Assembly (NCBI RefSeq): GCF_000259075.1
Contig: NZ_AJKI01000002.1
Location: 124,001-188,000 of the forward strand
Direction of reading: 5' to 3'
DNA length: 64,000 bases
Source of the DNA: Marinilabilia salmonicolor JCM 21150
Lineage (GTDB): Bacteria > Bacteroidota > Bacteroidia > Bacteroidales > Marinilabiliaceae
The notes below the pieces were generated by a model, which saw nothing but the letters and a program-made list of their open reading frames with translations, searched no databases and was not told the DNA's origin. The translations under genes and the position numbers were made by a program. Positions 35,997 to 44,209 of the stretch are shown here, in pieces; positions within the stretch are counted from its first letter, which is position 1, and each line of letters starts with the position of its first letter.

Positions 35997-37321
35997 TTTA
36001 CCTCCTCCACTTTTTTAGTTGACAAAAAATCTTTTACAGCAATACCTGTAGCTTTCTCGAACTCACCCAGGAAACGCACAAAGGACTCTGGGCCACGATT
36101 TACAGCCCCGCTAAATCCTTTTTCGTTATCCATCAATATGTAAGAATCCACAGAAAAGCCTGAACTATACTCTTTGAACGACTCATAGAGCGTAGGCAAC
36201 TGCTGCTGGAGGAACAACACAGAAGCACCGAACTCCTTACCTTCTGAGATAATCTTCACTTTCTGTTGCAAAATCCGGTTTCGGGCACTTTCAACAATTT
36301 TCACAGCCTCTTTTTCTCCCTGACTTAGAATCTCTGCCATCTCATTTGAAGCTTGCTCCTTAATAAGCACCTCCGTGTCGTTTTTGAGTTTCTTAAGTGC
36401 AGTATTTAACTCCTCTATTCCTTTTCGGCCCTTGTTGCGGGCTGCAGCGATATTATTATCCGCCTCAAACTGAACCTGATTGATGCTGGCCTCACTTTCA
36501 CGGCGATACATTTCAAGTTTCTCGTTAGCAGTAATAATCTTTTCATTGGCTTTGGCCTTTGCGATCTCAATTCTTCTTTTTGCATCCGATTCTGACTGCT
36601 CGGCCAATGCTCTGAGGCGTGCTTCTTCTATTTCCACCTCCTGCCTCTTTTCAGCAAGTGTTTTTTGCGCCAGGTTACCAATATAATTAGAACTGTCCCA
36701 GATCTTCTGAAGGGAAACTGAAACTACTTTCATTCCAAAACTGGCAATATCACTGTTGATGTCCACCAACAAAGCATTCCTGAACTGGGCCCGCTCTCCA
36801 TCCGCACCTGCTTCTTCCTCTTCATTGCTGGTGTGTCCTTCCTGCATTCCGATGGCTTCCAGCGGGGTGGCCTTATTCAAGGCACCTCTGAAGTTACCAA
36901 TCAACGTTTGACGGACCTGCTCCTGAAGTTCTTCAACATCTTTTCCCATTAAACGCTCTACAGCAGAATAAAGCATTGAATCTTTTTCGTCATCAATACA
37001 AACGCAGGCAGTTGCATCAGCGCCCACGGTAATTCCGTTGGCCGAATTTACACCATCAACCTGCACATTAATGGGCAACACCCTAAGGTCGAGATACTGA
37101 GCACTCTGAAAATAAGGAACTACTGAACTTCGCCCCCTTTCTACACTGAATCCAAATGTTTTTCCGTTCTCTTTTCGTTTCCGTCCGGTAATGACAAGCA
37201 ACTTGTCGGGCGGGGCCACTTTGATAAATGCTTTTAGAATGCCAAGCAGCAGAAAAAAAGCAACCACTGCAAGAACACCTTCAAAGATTCCTCCTGAACC
37301 CTGTTGAAATAATGTTTCCAT
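35993..37321 (-). CDS. SPFH/flotillin-like protein, first of pair
   Basis: A 442-residue membrane protein with one helix near the N-terminus (GVLAVVAFFLLLGILKAFI), an SPFH domain (about 35-225, KVAPPDKLLVITGRKRKENG) and a coiled coil rich in A, E, K and R (about 225-370). An acidic insert, NEEEEAGADGERA, interrupts the SPFH domain near residue 170 and is not typical of flotillins. It differs in sequence from its 3' neighbour, so the two are probably partners in a hetero-oligomer rather than a recent duplication. It starts 31 bp after the NfeD-like stop codon and overlaps the next SPFH gene by 4 bp. Confidence 0.83.
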   Translation of the reverse strand: METLFQQGSGGIFEGVLAVVAFFLLLGILKAFIKVAPPDKLLVITGRKRKENGKTFGFSVERGRSSVVPYFQSAQYLDLRVLPINVQVDGVNSANGITVGADATACVCIDDEKDSMLYSAVERLMGKDVEELQEQVRQTLIGNFRGALNKATPLEAIGMQEGHTSNEEEEAGADGERAQFRNALLVDINSDIASFGMKVVSVSLQKIWDSSNYIGNLAQKTLAEKRQEVEIEEARLRALAEQSESDAKRRIEIAKAKANEKIITANEKLEMYRRESEASINQVQFEADNNIAAARNKGRKGIEELNTALKKLKNDTEVLIKEQASNEMAEILSQGEKEAVKIVESARNRILQQKVKIISEGKEFGASVLFLQQQLPTLYESFKEYSSGFSVDSYILMDNEKGFSGAVNRGPESFVRFLGEFEKATGIAVKDFLSTKKVEEVK

Positions 37322-37352
37322 GTTTTATAAAAATTATTGGGTTAAAAAAATG

Positions 37353-37961
37353 TCAGTTAAGGCTTCGAACATAGACCACATCCTTATCCACATTGCTAAT
37401 CACTACAGGGTCTCCTTTATTTATGGATACTTCTCCGGAGGCAGGCTTTGCGTAGCGCTCGACGGTCATGGTTCCAAAAAAAATCTTCACTTTCCCCAGG
37501 CTTTCTCCTTTCATGGGCAATAACGCTTCCCCTTTCATGTTAAGAAGCTCTTTGTCTGAAAAACTTGAATCCAGCTTATTTCTTTGAATTTTCCTGAAAA
37601 TCTTATAAATCCCCACTGTCCCCAACCCGACAAAAACACTCCAAATAATACTTGAAACAGCTGACTCGCCTGTCAGGAGTGCGAATATCCCGGTGATGCC
37701 AAATCCGGCACAGAAATAAACAAGCACTCGCAAAAAGGAAATAAACTGTAAAAACCCTCGCGCTTTATACCTATTGTAATCCACCAGATTGGATCCATCA
37801 GAGCTATGGTGCTCAGCGTCATCGGATGAGGCATCTCCTTCCTCCGCCCCGGTATCTATATCACCTTCGAAAGAGGATAAAACACTCGAAAAAAAATCTA
37901 TCAATATCACACCGGCACCAAAAACTCCGGCCACAATATATAAGTAGTACAATCTCTCCAT
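37353..37961 (-). CDS. NfeD-like membrane protein
   Basis: A 202-residue protein with a hydrophobic N-terminal helix (LYIVAGVFGAGVILIDFF), an acidic linker (about 28-58), two more helices (about 70-120) and a C-terminal beta domain of the OB-fold NfeD type (about 130-200: GEALLPMKGESLGKVKIFFG, ending DPVVISNVDKDVVYVRSLN). NfeD proteins are regular partners of SPFH proteins, and the two genes downstream encode exactly those. It probably regulates or anchors the flotillin assembly. It lies 10 bp after the TelA-like gene. Confidence 0.78.
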   Translation of the reverse strand: MERLYYLYIVAGVFGAGVILIDFFSSVLSSFEGDIDTGAEEGDASSDDAEHHSSDGSNLVDYNRYKARGFLQFISFLRVLVYFCAGFGITGIFALLTGESAVSSIIWSVFVGLGTVGIYKIFRKIQRNKLDSSFSDKELLNMKGEALLPMKGESLGKVKIFFGTMTVERYAKPASGEVSINKGDPVVISNVDKDVVYVRSLN

Positions 37962-37971
37962 TGAAACAGAA

Positions 37972-39072
37972 TTATATTTGATTTTGTGCTACCGCTTTCA
38001 GCTTACTTTTCAGTTCACCTTCAATCTTGGAAAGCTCACTCTCGGCCTGCTGACGTTTTACCCGACCCTCTTTCTGAATGGACAATGTCTCTTCTATGGT
38101 TGAAATCAAATCATCATTGACCTTTTTGAGTGTTTCAATTTCCACAATCCCCTTTTCGCTCTCCCGCGCTGTCTCCAAAGTTCCCTCTTTCAACATCTCT
38201 GAATTTTTCGACAAAAGGTCATTGGTCGTTTTAGTCACACTCTTTTGCATCTCCAAAGCACTCTTTTGTCTGAAAATACTCAAGGCTATAACCACCTGAT
38301 TTTTCCAAAGAGGAATCGTATTCACTATGCTACTTTGAATTTTCTCCACCAGAAGCTGGTCATTATTCTGAATAAGTCTCAGTTGAGGGGCCGTTTGTAT
38401 GGAGATGGTGCGACTCAGCAATAAATCGTGCACCTTTTTTTCAAATCGATCTACCATCTGAGAGAAATCGCGATGTTTCTGAGCGTCCGAGGGATCATCA
38501 GATTGCTCCAGGCTTTTTTGCATATCAGGCAAAACAACGTCCCGTAATTCCTGCAGTTTGAGTTTTCCGGCTGCAATGTAAAGATCCAGTTCTCTTAAAT
38601 ACTCCAGATTTTTATCATAAAGCGTATCAAGCATTGTAATGTCCTTAATCAAGGCCATCCTTGCTTTCTCCAGCTCAACAACGATTTTTTCAATCTGAAC
38701 ACTTACTTTCTCATAACGACTCATGAATCGTTTAACAGAACTGAACAAATTTCCTATTAACGGAATTTTTGCCAGAGATGAATCCCCTCCCAAATCCCCG
38801 ATTCTCATGCTTTTTACCTGGGTTCCCAAATCGGTCAATATTTCACCTACATAACCGGCATCTTTCGATCTAACTTTTGACAAAATATTATCAGAAAACT
38901 CCGCAATCCGGCTTTGAGAGCCAACCCCAAACTGTATTACAGACTGGGAATCTGATACATTGATTGAAGAAGCGATCTCTTTGGCTTTTTCCAGTTGTGC
39001 CGGTTCAATATTTTCAAACTCTATGGTTTTGAGTTCATTTCCGGGTGATACACTTTCATTATTCATCAGCAT
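37972..39072 (-). CDS. TelA-like (toxic anion resistance family) protein
   Basis: A 366-residue soluble, mostly helical protein matching the TelA/YceH-type toxic anion resistance family. A loop with GDSSLAKIPLIGNLFSSVKRF leads into RYEKVSVQIEKIVVELEKAR and LDTLYDKNLEYLRELDLYIAAG, which are typical blocks, and ISIQTAPQLRLIQNNDQLLVEKIQSS marks the conserved centre. Family members have been tied to tellurite, antimicrobial and envelope-stress tolerance, but the biochemical function is unknown. The gene sits between an XpaC-like gene and the NfeD/SPFH genes. Starts at 39072 and 39066 (MLM) are both possible. Confidence 0.85.
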   Translation of the reverse strand: MLMNNESVSPGNELKTIEFENIEPAQLEKAKEIASSINVSDSQSVIQFGVGSQSRIAEFSDNILSKVRSKDAGYVGEILTDLGTQVKSMRIGDLGGDSSLAKIPLIGNLFSSVKRFMSRYEKVSVQIEKIVVELEKARMALIKDITMLDTLYDKNLEYLRELDLYIAAGKLKLQELRDVVLPDMQKSLEQSDDPSDAQKHRDFSQMVDRFEKKVHDLLLSRTISIQTAPQLRLIQNNDQLLVEKIQSSIVNTIPLWKNQVVIALSIFRQKSALEMQKSVTKTTNDLLSKNSEMLKEGTLETARESEKGIVEIETLKKVNDDLISTIEETLSIQKEGRVKRQQAESELSKIEGELKSKLKAVAQNQI

Positions 39073-39081
39073 AAAATTTGT

Positions 39082-39133
39082 CTAAGTTATTGGTCTGATG
39101 GAACTCGTCCCGAAGTTTCGGGACTCGTTTCAT
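39082..39133. repeat. Dispersed repeat family C, copy 2
   Basis: Bases 39082-39107 are identical to 9927-9952. The rest is a short perfect stem TCCCGAAGTTTCGGGA followed by CTCGTTTCAT. It fills the space between the XpaC-like stop codon (39134) and the TelA-like start, so it interrupts an otherwise tight operon. Confidence 0.65.
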
Positions 39134-39745
39134 TTAAAAACCCTCCGATTTTATGGTTTTGGCTAAAACTTTTAACTCCGTATCGAGATCCATCACATCA
39201 TCTTCAAAGAGCTTTTCAAGTTGTTTTTGATAAGCCACTTCAATTGTATCAAGTAAATTCTCCGTTTTTTGAAACGAATCTTCTGCTATAGACAGATGAT
39301 CCCGGTTGTTTTGAAGTGTTACGTATTTATCCAGAATGGAATTGGTTGCATCGAGATAGTAATTAAAAAACTGTCGGGCAGCCCGATAATCAGAAGGATT
39401 ATCACGAACTGTATCCAGGATTTTTTGTCCCAGCCTGTAGATTCTCCCTATTTTAAGACGAATCTCCTCTTTATCTATTTGTACCGATTTGTGTTCAAGG
39501 GAACTTAATTTCTCAAAACCTGCCTGCAGTAAAGAATCAATACCTGAAGTAGTGTTTCCTTTATGCATCGGGAGTTCCTCCTGAACATTATTTCCCGTAA
39601 ATCCTGAAAGAATAAAAAACAAAAAGAGCCCGATAATTAAAGAAAGAATGGCCGATAACCCCAGAACAAAGAACAACAGCGAAAATGCCCCAATGGAGAA
39701 AAGAAGGTGAAATATATGTGTGAAAACTTTTTTCATCGTTTTCAA
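39134..39745 (-). CDS. XpaC-like membrane protein
   Basis: A 203-residue protein with two close hydrophobic helices at the N-terminus (about 5-55) and a charged helical cytosolic part. The arrangement and the closing VAYQKQLEKLFEDDVMDLDTELKVL block resemble the XpaC family (named for a 5-bromo-4-chloroindolyl phosphate hydrolysis phenotype), whose genes usually accompany telA. It is the first gene of the five-gene leftward operon. A repeat of about 50 bp sits between it and the TelA-like gene. A second start is possible three codons in. The family's molecular role is not established. Confidence 0.68.
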   Translation of the reverse strand: MKTMKKVFTHIFHLLFSIGAFSLLFFVLGLSAILSLIIGLFLFFILSGFTGNNVQEELPMHKGNTTSGIDSLLQAGFEKLSSLEHKSVQIDKEEIRLKIGRIYRLGQKILDTVRDNPSDYRAARQFFNYYLDATNSILDKYVTLQNNRDHLSIAEDSFQKTENLLDTIEVAYQKQLEKLFEDDVMDLDTELKVLAKTIKSEGF

Positions 39746-39778
39746 TAGCCGGGTTAAGAATTAATAATTTGTATCTAC

Positions 39779-39786
39779 CAAAGATA
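39779..39786 (-). promoter_or_regulatory. Promoter -7 element for the XpaC-TelA-SPFH operon
   Basis: It reads TATCTTTG on the minus strand, an exact TAnnTTTG match, 34 bp upstream of the first gene's start. A TTG lies on the far side at 39811-39813, with a spacing of 24, slightly long. Confidence 0.45.
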
Positions 39787-39995
39787 AAAACAATATGCTT
39801 TATTGCACCACAATCTCCTCAGAATATTCCGAAACCTGATTTTCATGTGATAAAGCCCGAAATTAAAATGATAAACGATTTAGAATCCCAATTCTCCAGC
39901 CGGGCACCAGAATCCTACAACTCTGCACAATGTTTTTTCTTTTCGAACGGAAGAAGTCGTTCTTTGTCTATTATTAACCTTAAAATCAATAGACA

Positions 39996-40778
39996 ATGAA
40001 ATGCAAATCATTTATCTTAGCCGGCTTGGTTGCAGGCATTTTCATTTGCCCCATAAAAGGACAAATGATTACAAATGTTGAACTCCCGGATCATCTCCCG
40101 AATGATATTGAGCTTGATCATAGTAAAAGACGAACTTTCCATATTATCACCGATTATATGGACTATGACCTGAAAGGAAATTTCAGAACTAAAACACGTG
40201 TTTCCGGTGTATATACCACAGGACTTCCAGGAGATTCAATAAAATGGAATAACATTCGAATTGCAAGTGCTCCTGATAAAGAAGCATCCTTTTCTGAAGG
40301 AGAAAGACAAGAATATATCGATAATTTCTCCTATATTCAGGATCAGAATATTTTGTCTGTCGATTTCTTCCGGGAGATTCCTCAAACAGACATTAGAGTA
40401 CGCAACCTCATCTGGGATGTGGCAGGAATATACTGGTTTGCTTATGGAAACTGGGACAATCTGAAGTTGAATCAACCATACCGCGACAAACAAATAAACA
40501 ATCAGGAGATGGATCTTTCGGGGCAGGGCAGTTTTGAGAATAGGAACGCAGAGGTTACCTGGCTTGGAATAACGATGCTAAACCAGGAGAACTGTGCCCT
40601 CATCAAATACTCCACAATGAACAATCCGTTACATGTAAATCTCGAAAACATGAAAATGACAGGACGAAGTCATTATTGGGGTGAAATCTATGTATCTCTT
40701 GAGGACAAAGAAATTGAGATGGCAACCATGACAGAAGATGTGGTTACAGACGTGATATTATTTGCTGAAACCCATTGA
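39996..40778 (+). CDS. Exported hypothetical protein, 3' end altered
   Basis: A 260-residue protein with a signal peptide (about 1-22, ending IKGQ). It is beta-rich (TFHIITDYMDYDLKGNFRTKTRVSGVYT; VRNLIWDVAGIYWFAYGNWDNL) and belongs to no family I can name. The last residues (about ILFAETH) are encoded by DNA that in another frame continues into a response regulator tail, so the natural C-terminus seems to have been lost in a deletion. The stop codon lies 22 bp inside the response regulator remnant. Function unknown. Confidence 0.65.
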   Translation: MKCKSFILAGLVAGIFICPIKGQMITNVELPDHLPNDIELDHSKRRTFHIITDYMDYDLKGNFRTKTRVSGVYTTGLPGDSIKWNNIRIASAPDKEASFSEGERQEYIDNFSYIQDQNILSVDFFREIPQTDIRVRNLIWDVAGIYWFAYGNWDNLKLNQPYRDKQINNQEMDLSGQGSFENRNAEVTWLGITMLNQENCALIKYSTMNNPLHVNLENMKMTGRSHYWGEIYVSLEDKEIEMATMTEDVVTDVILFAETH

Positions 40779-41223
40779 TCCAAAGGAGCTAAAACAAGCT
40801 GTGGATAAATACCTGTCGATGCATTTGCAGCCAGAAAGCCAGCTAAATCTGGAGACGGTATTAAAAATGTTTCCGGGAAAACGTAAAGAACGATTTCTGA
40901 TAAAAGTAGGGGAGCACTTTAAGTCCATACCGGTCACAGATATTGACTGTTTCTTTATCGAAGAACGCTGCACATTTATTCATTCGCGAATCGGGAAAAC
41001 CTATGCATTGGATTACTCGTTGGAGAAAATTGAAGAACTGGTCGATCCTGACCGGTTCTTCAGAATAAACCGGAACTACATTGTAAACTATTCGGCGATA
41101 GAGGATGTGGTGGCCTATTCATCAAGCCGGCTGAAAATTAAGCTTTCCGGACTATCGGAAATCCACCTTTTATTAGTTAGTCGGGAACGTGTAAATGGTT
41201 TTAAGGAATGGATGGATCGGTAA
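40756..41223 (+). pseudogene. 5'-truncated LytTR response regulator
   Basis: The frame opens with YYLLKPIDPKELKQAVDKYL, which is the conserved lysine-proline end and last helix of a receiver domain. It continues through a linker into a complete LytTR DNA-binding domain (RFLIKVGEHFKSIPVTDIDC, FFRINRNYIVNYSAI). The phospho-acceptor part of the receiver is absent, and a stop codon precedes the remnant at 40753-40755. The only initiation codon near the break is TTG at 40762. Overlap with the upstream gene might allow coupled translation of a free LytTR domain, but the simplest reading is a deletion remnant. No cognate LytS-type kinase lies nearby. Confidence 0.8.
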
Positions 41224-41324
41224 AATTCCTCCGGGGAAGTAACCTTCTTTAAAAAAACAGCCAGCATAAAACCATCACTTTTGTAAAAGGTCACCATCCA
41301 CCATTTTTTTTACTGTTTCTGTAG

Positions 41325-41365
41325 TTGGAAAATAAAAATGTTCTTATATTTGCATCGTGCACGAT
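41325..41365 (+). promoter_or_regulatory. Promoter and palindrome upstream of gpx-ohrR
   Basis: TTG at 41325-41327 and TATATTTG at 41345-41352 are separated by 17 bp, fitting the Bacteroidota promoter. A perfect 12-bp palindrome ATCGTGCACGAT at 41354-41365 covers the expected transcription start. It is a candidate operator for the OhrR-type repressor encoded in the same transcript. Confidence 0.55.
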
Positions 41366-41416
41366 TTAGTTGCCTGCGATTTTTTTCAACCAACGATTAA
41401 CTGAAAATTTAAGAAC

Positions 41417-41899
41417 ATGGAAAATAATTTTTATCAATTCTCAGCGAAAACGCTTTTCGGCAAAGAAGTGACAATGGATACCTACAAAGGGAAAACGGTG
41501 ATTGTAGTTAATACTGCAAGCAAGTGTGGACTTACACCGCAATATGAAGGTTTGGAGGCACTGTACAAAAAATACAAAGACAAAGGACTGGTAATTCTTG
41601 GGTTCCCCTGTAACCAGTTTGCCAATCAGGAGCCCGGTGATGAGAAAGCTATCTCCGAAACCTGCTACACCAACTATGGGGTAACCTTTCCCATGTTCGA
41701 AAAGATCAATGTCAACGGCAACGAAGCCCATCCCATCTTCAATTATCTGAAAAAGACGCTAAGCGGTTTATTTGGCGGCATAATCAAATGGAATTTCACA
41801 AAGTTTGTGATTGACAAAGAGGGAAAGCCCCTCAAGAGGTTCGCCCCAACTACCAAACCGGAGGAAATAGATAAGTATTTGCAAACGATTTTGAATTAA
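41417..41899 (+). CDS. Glutathione peroxidase-family thiol peroxidase
   Basis: A 160-residue cytosolic peroxidase of the GPX family reducing hydroperoxides. The peroxidatic residue is a cysteine ([12 protein letters not shown]), not selenocysteine. [12 protein letters not shown] and [10 protein letters not shown] complete the catalytic site, with the cysteine, glutamine, tryptophan and asparagine in place. Such bacterial enzymes are usually thioredoxin-dependent rather than glutathione-dependent. An OhrR-type regulator gene follows and probably shares the transcript. A clear promoter with an overlapping palindrome lies about 60 bp upstream. Confidence 0.95.
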   Translation: MENNFYQFSAKTLFGKEVTMDTYKGKTVIVVNTASKCGLTPQYEGLEALYKKYKDKGLVILGFPCNQFANQEPGDEKAISETCYTNYGVTFPMFEKINVNGNEAHPIFNYLKKTLSGLFGGIIKWNFTKFVIDKEGKPLKRFAPTTKPEEIDKYLQTILN

Positions 41900-41957
41900 C
41901 TTTGCAATGCAAAACAACAGGGAATCGAACTTACCGGTTCCCTCCAATCCACTCACA

Positions 41958-42413
41958 ATGGCCTACGAACAATTAAAACTCGAAAACCAACTGTGCTTTC
42001 CGGTATATGCCGCATCACGCCTTATCACCCGTGAGTATCAACCTCATCTGAACAAGCTCGGCATCACTTATCCTCAATATCTGGTGTTAATGGTATTGTG
42101 GGAACATAGCTCCCTAACAGTCAAAGAAATATCCTCCAAGCTAATCCTCAACACCAATACTTTAACCCCGTTACTGAAGCGAATGATGAATCAGGGGATT
42201 CTTACCAGACGAAGATCTGAGGATGATGAACGTAAAGTCATTGTAGCGTTGACCGAAAAAGGTGAAAGAATGCAACACGAGGCAGCGGAAATTCCGGAAA
42301 AACTATTGACCGGCCTGCTGTCAGAGGGTATGGAGGTAAATGACATTATCGACTTACGCGACAGATTAAATGCCATCATCAAATATCTTTCGGATAAAGA
42401 AAATTTGCTCTAA
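41958..42413 (+). CDS. ohrR: MarR-family regulator, OhrR type
   Basis: A 151-residue winged-helix repressor. The N-terminal LKLENQLCFPVYAASRL carries the single reactive cysteine that marks OhrR peroxide sensors, and the wing motif RRRSEDDERKVIVALTEKG is intact. On oxidation by organic hydroperoxide it should leave DNA. An ATG at 41907 would add 17 residues unlike the family (MQNNRESNLPVPSN), so I prefer 41958 (MAYEQLK). Its partner gene directly upstream is a GPX-type peroxidase rather than the usual Ohr. Confidence 0.85.
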   Translation: MAYEQLKLENQLCFPVYAASRLITREYQPHLNKLGITYPQYLVLMVLWEHSSLTVKEISSKLILNTNTLTPLLKRMMNQGILTRRRSEDDERKVIVALTEKGERMQHEAAEIPEKLLTGLLSEGMEVNDIIDLRDRLNAIIKYLSDKENLL

Positions 42414-42485
42414 CCCGACGACAAACATTGCTCCAACGTATTTTCATGGCAGCGATAGCACAGCAAGACGTCCCCGGTTTGTTAG

Positions 42486-43106
42486 TCAATCAGGCTTTCG
42501 GTACTCTGCCTCATAAAAAGGGATTCCAATTTTAAAGTGATCTTCCCTGATCAACTGAAAACCCGCCTGCAAAATCATTTTATCTGTTGGCCTGTTGAGT
42601 TGGCAACCCTCTGCAATTTTAGCCCATGTGGGAGTAAGAAAATCCTGTATTTTACCGGCTGAATGATTGTGCGAACGGATATGCTCCAGCACCAAAAAGC
42701 GACCACCTGGTTTTAGCCATTTCATAAAATTCCCAAGCGCCATTTCCGGATTCGGGATTGTACAAAGCACCAGCGTACAAACAACAGCATCAAGGGACTC
42801 CGGATCTACCAGGTTAACCATGTCATCATAGCCACATCCGGTATGATGCAAATTGATTTTTTCAGGAAAAAGCAATAGATCTCTTTTCCTAAGGGCTCGT
42901 TTAATCATGTGCGGGGACGGCTCAATGCCGGTAACTTCTGTTTCACGATTGTAATACCGAAGATTGGTCCCTGTCCCAACCCCCACTTCAAGCACTTTTC
43001 CTGAAAGACCCGTCAGCAACCTGGCCCTTCTCATTTTTAGCCATGGCTTCTCTATGAAGAACATCAGATAATCATAAACTGCTCCGAAGGTCTTACTAAA
43101 CTTCAT
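42486..43106 (-). CDS. Class I SAM-dependent methyltransferase
   Basis: A 206-residue soluble methyltransferase. The SAM-binding motif I is VLEVGVGTGTNLRYY, followed by VTGIEPSPHMIKRA (ribose-binding acidic position), VVCTLVLCTIPN and WLKPGGRFLVLEHIRSH. The family resembles UbiE/Methyltransf_11 proteins, and the substrate cannot be predicted. A TATATTTG -7 element at 43131-43138 overlaps the longer possible start (43133), so I use the ATG at 43106 (MKFSK). It follows the leftward esterase gene. Confidence 0.85.
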   Translation of the reverse strand: MKFSKTFGAVYDYLMFFIEKPWLKMRRARLLTGLSGKVLEVGVGTGTNLRYYNRETEVTGIEPSPHMIKRALRKRDLLLFPEKINLHHTGCGYDDMVNLVDPESLDAVVCTLVLCTIPNPEMALGNFMKWLKPGGRFLVLEHIRSHNHSAGKIQDFLTPTWAKIAEGCQLNRPTDKMILQAGFQLIREDHFKIGIPFYEAEYRKPD

Positions 43107-43130
43107 GATAACTACCGTTTTATTATCCGA

Positions 43131-43138
43131 CAAATATA
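43131..43138 (-). promoter_or_regulatory. Promoter -7 element for the methyltransferase gene
   Basis: It reads TATATTTG on the minus strand. Transcription would start near 43124, which excludes the ATG at 43133 from such a transcript and supports the start at 43106. No clear -33 element is seen. Confidence 0.45.
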
Positions 43139-43142
43139 CAAA

Positions 43143-43964
43143 TTAACGATCCTCTGAAATTCTCTTCACTTCCTCCAGCAGCAGCGGGAAAGCCGGAAAT
43201 GTCATTCCATGACCATACCCGTCCATCTCATAAAGACGGGTTTCTTTATGGCCAACGACCTTCATCATGCGCATCAAAAAAGCATTCTCTTCATAGCGCC
43301 CGAGCATCTCTTTTTCACGGTCGCCCGTAATCAGCAATAAAGGAGGAGCATCAGCGCGCACATGAAACAAAGGAGCCATATCGTCAACAACAGGCTGAGT
43401 TCCGGGGATGCCCCGCTCTTGTCTGATGGTAAAATGCGTAATGGTATGTCCGCTAAAAGGGATCAGCCCTGCAATTTGATTGGCATCCACGCCAAATTCA
43501 GCCAGCCAGCGTTTATCCAGCCCAATCATACTAGTCAGATATCCACCAGCCGAATGCCCTGAAACAAAAACAAGCGTAGAATCACCGCCATAATCTTCAA
43601 TATTTTTAATCGTCCAGGCAACAGCGGCAGCTGCATCCTCCACATATTTTGGGGACTTAACTTTGGGATGCAATCTGTAACTTACTCCAACAACACAAAC
43701 TCCTTTATTTTTTAATGCTTCCGGTATTTCTTTCTGTCCCTGTGTTAATCCACCCCCATGAAACCAGACAATGGTACCAAAAGTTTCCTCATCCGTTGGA
43801 TAATAAATATCTAGCACACAACGCTCATTAATGTATGCATCAGACTGATTCACATCTTCCGGATAGTAGTGAATATTTTGTTCGGTTATGCAGGCAGTTT
43901 CCTGAGCGGCACTATGTAAGGCAACAAATAGCATCAGGACTAAAAGGAGTTGAATATTTTTCAT
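43143..43964 (-). CDS. Secreted alpha/beta-hydrolase (esterase type)
   Basis: A 273-residue exported hydrolase with a signal peptide (about 1-20, ending HSAAQ). The oxyanion motif WFHGGG and the nucleophile elbow GHSAGG are those of the hormone-sensitive lipase/BD-FAE-like carboxylesterase group. The acid is probably in the LLITGDREKE region and the catalytic histidine in DGYGHGM. It probably cleaves short ester groups, perhaps from carbohydrates, though no CAZyme is adjacent. It lies 36 bp upstream of the methyltransferase start. Confidence 0.88.
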   Translation of the reverse strand: MKNIQLLLVLMLFVALHSAAQETACITEQNIHYYPEDVNQSDAYINERCVLDIYYPTDEETFGTIVWFHGGGLTQGQKEIPEALKNKGVCVVGVSYRLHPKVKSPKYVEDAAAAVAWTIKNIEDYGGDSTLVFVSGHSAGGYLTSMIGLDKRWLAEFGVDANQIAGLIPFSGHTITHFTIRQERGIPGTQPVVDDMAPLFHVRADAPPLLLITGDREKEMLGRYEENAFLMRMMKVVGHKETRLYEMDGYGHGMTFPAFPLLLEEVKRISEDR

Positions 43965-44209
43965 TTTTGAAAAATTAAAAGGTTTTGAATATTAAAAAAA
44001 CTATTCCTCACAAAGATGCATACTTATTTTGCAACGCGTTTCAAAAAACAACGAATATAAAACACCTTTAGCGTCGAAAGCAATTATATTGCACATTGCT
44101 ATAAATATAGGGGCCCTTCCTCCACAAACCAAAATTCCATTATTTCCTAATATTGAATCCAAATTCTTACCTTGTACCCTCAGGCGCCATTTGCATAAAT
44201 CCATATCTT

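Noticed and set aside
34728-39745. Tellurite resistance (ter) operon
   Set aside because: TelA-like is present, but none of the TerZABCDEF families are. The context is NfeD/SPFH, so a tellurite label would mislead.
44033-44055. Third Zur-like palindrome (TTTGCAACGCGTTTCAAA)
   Set aside because: Only the left half matches the motif; the right half deviates at several positions and the neighbouring genes have no zinc link.
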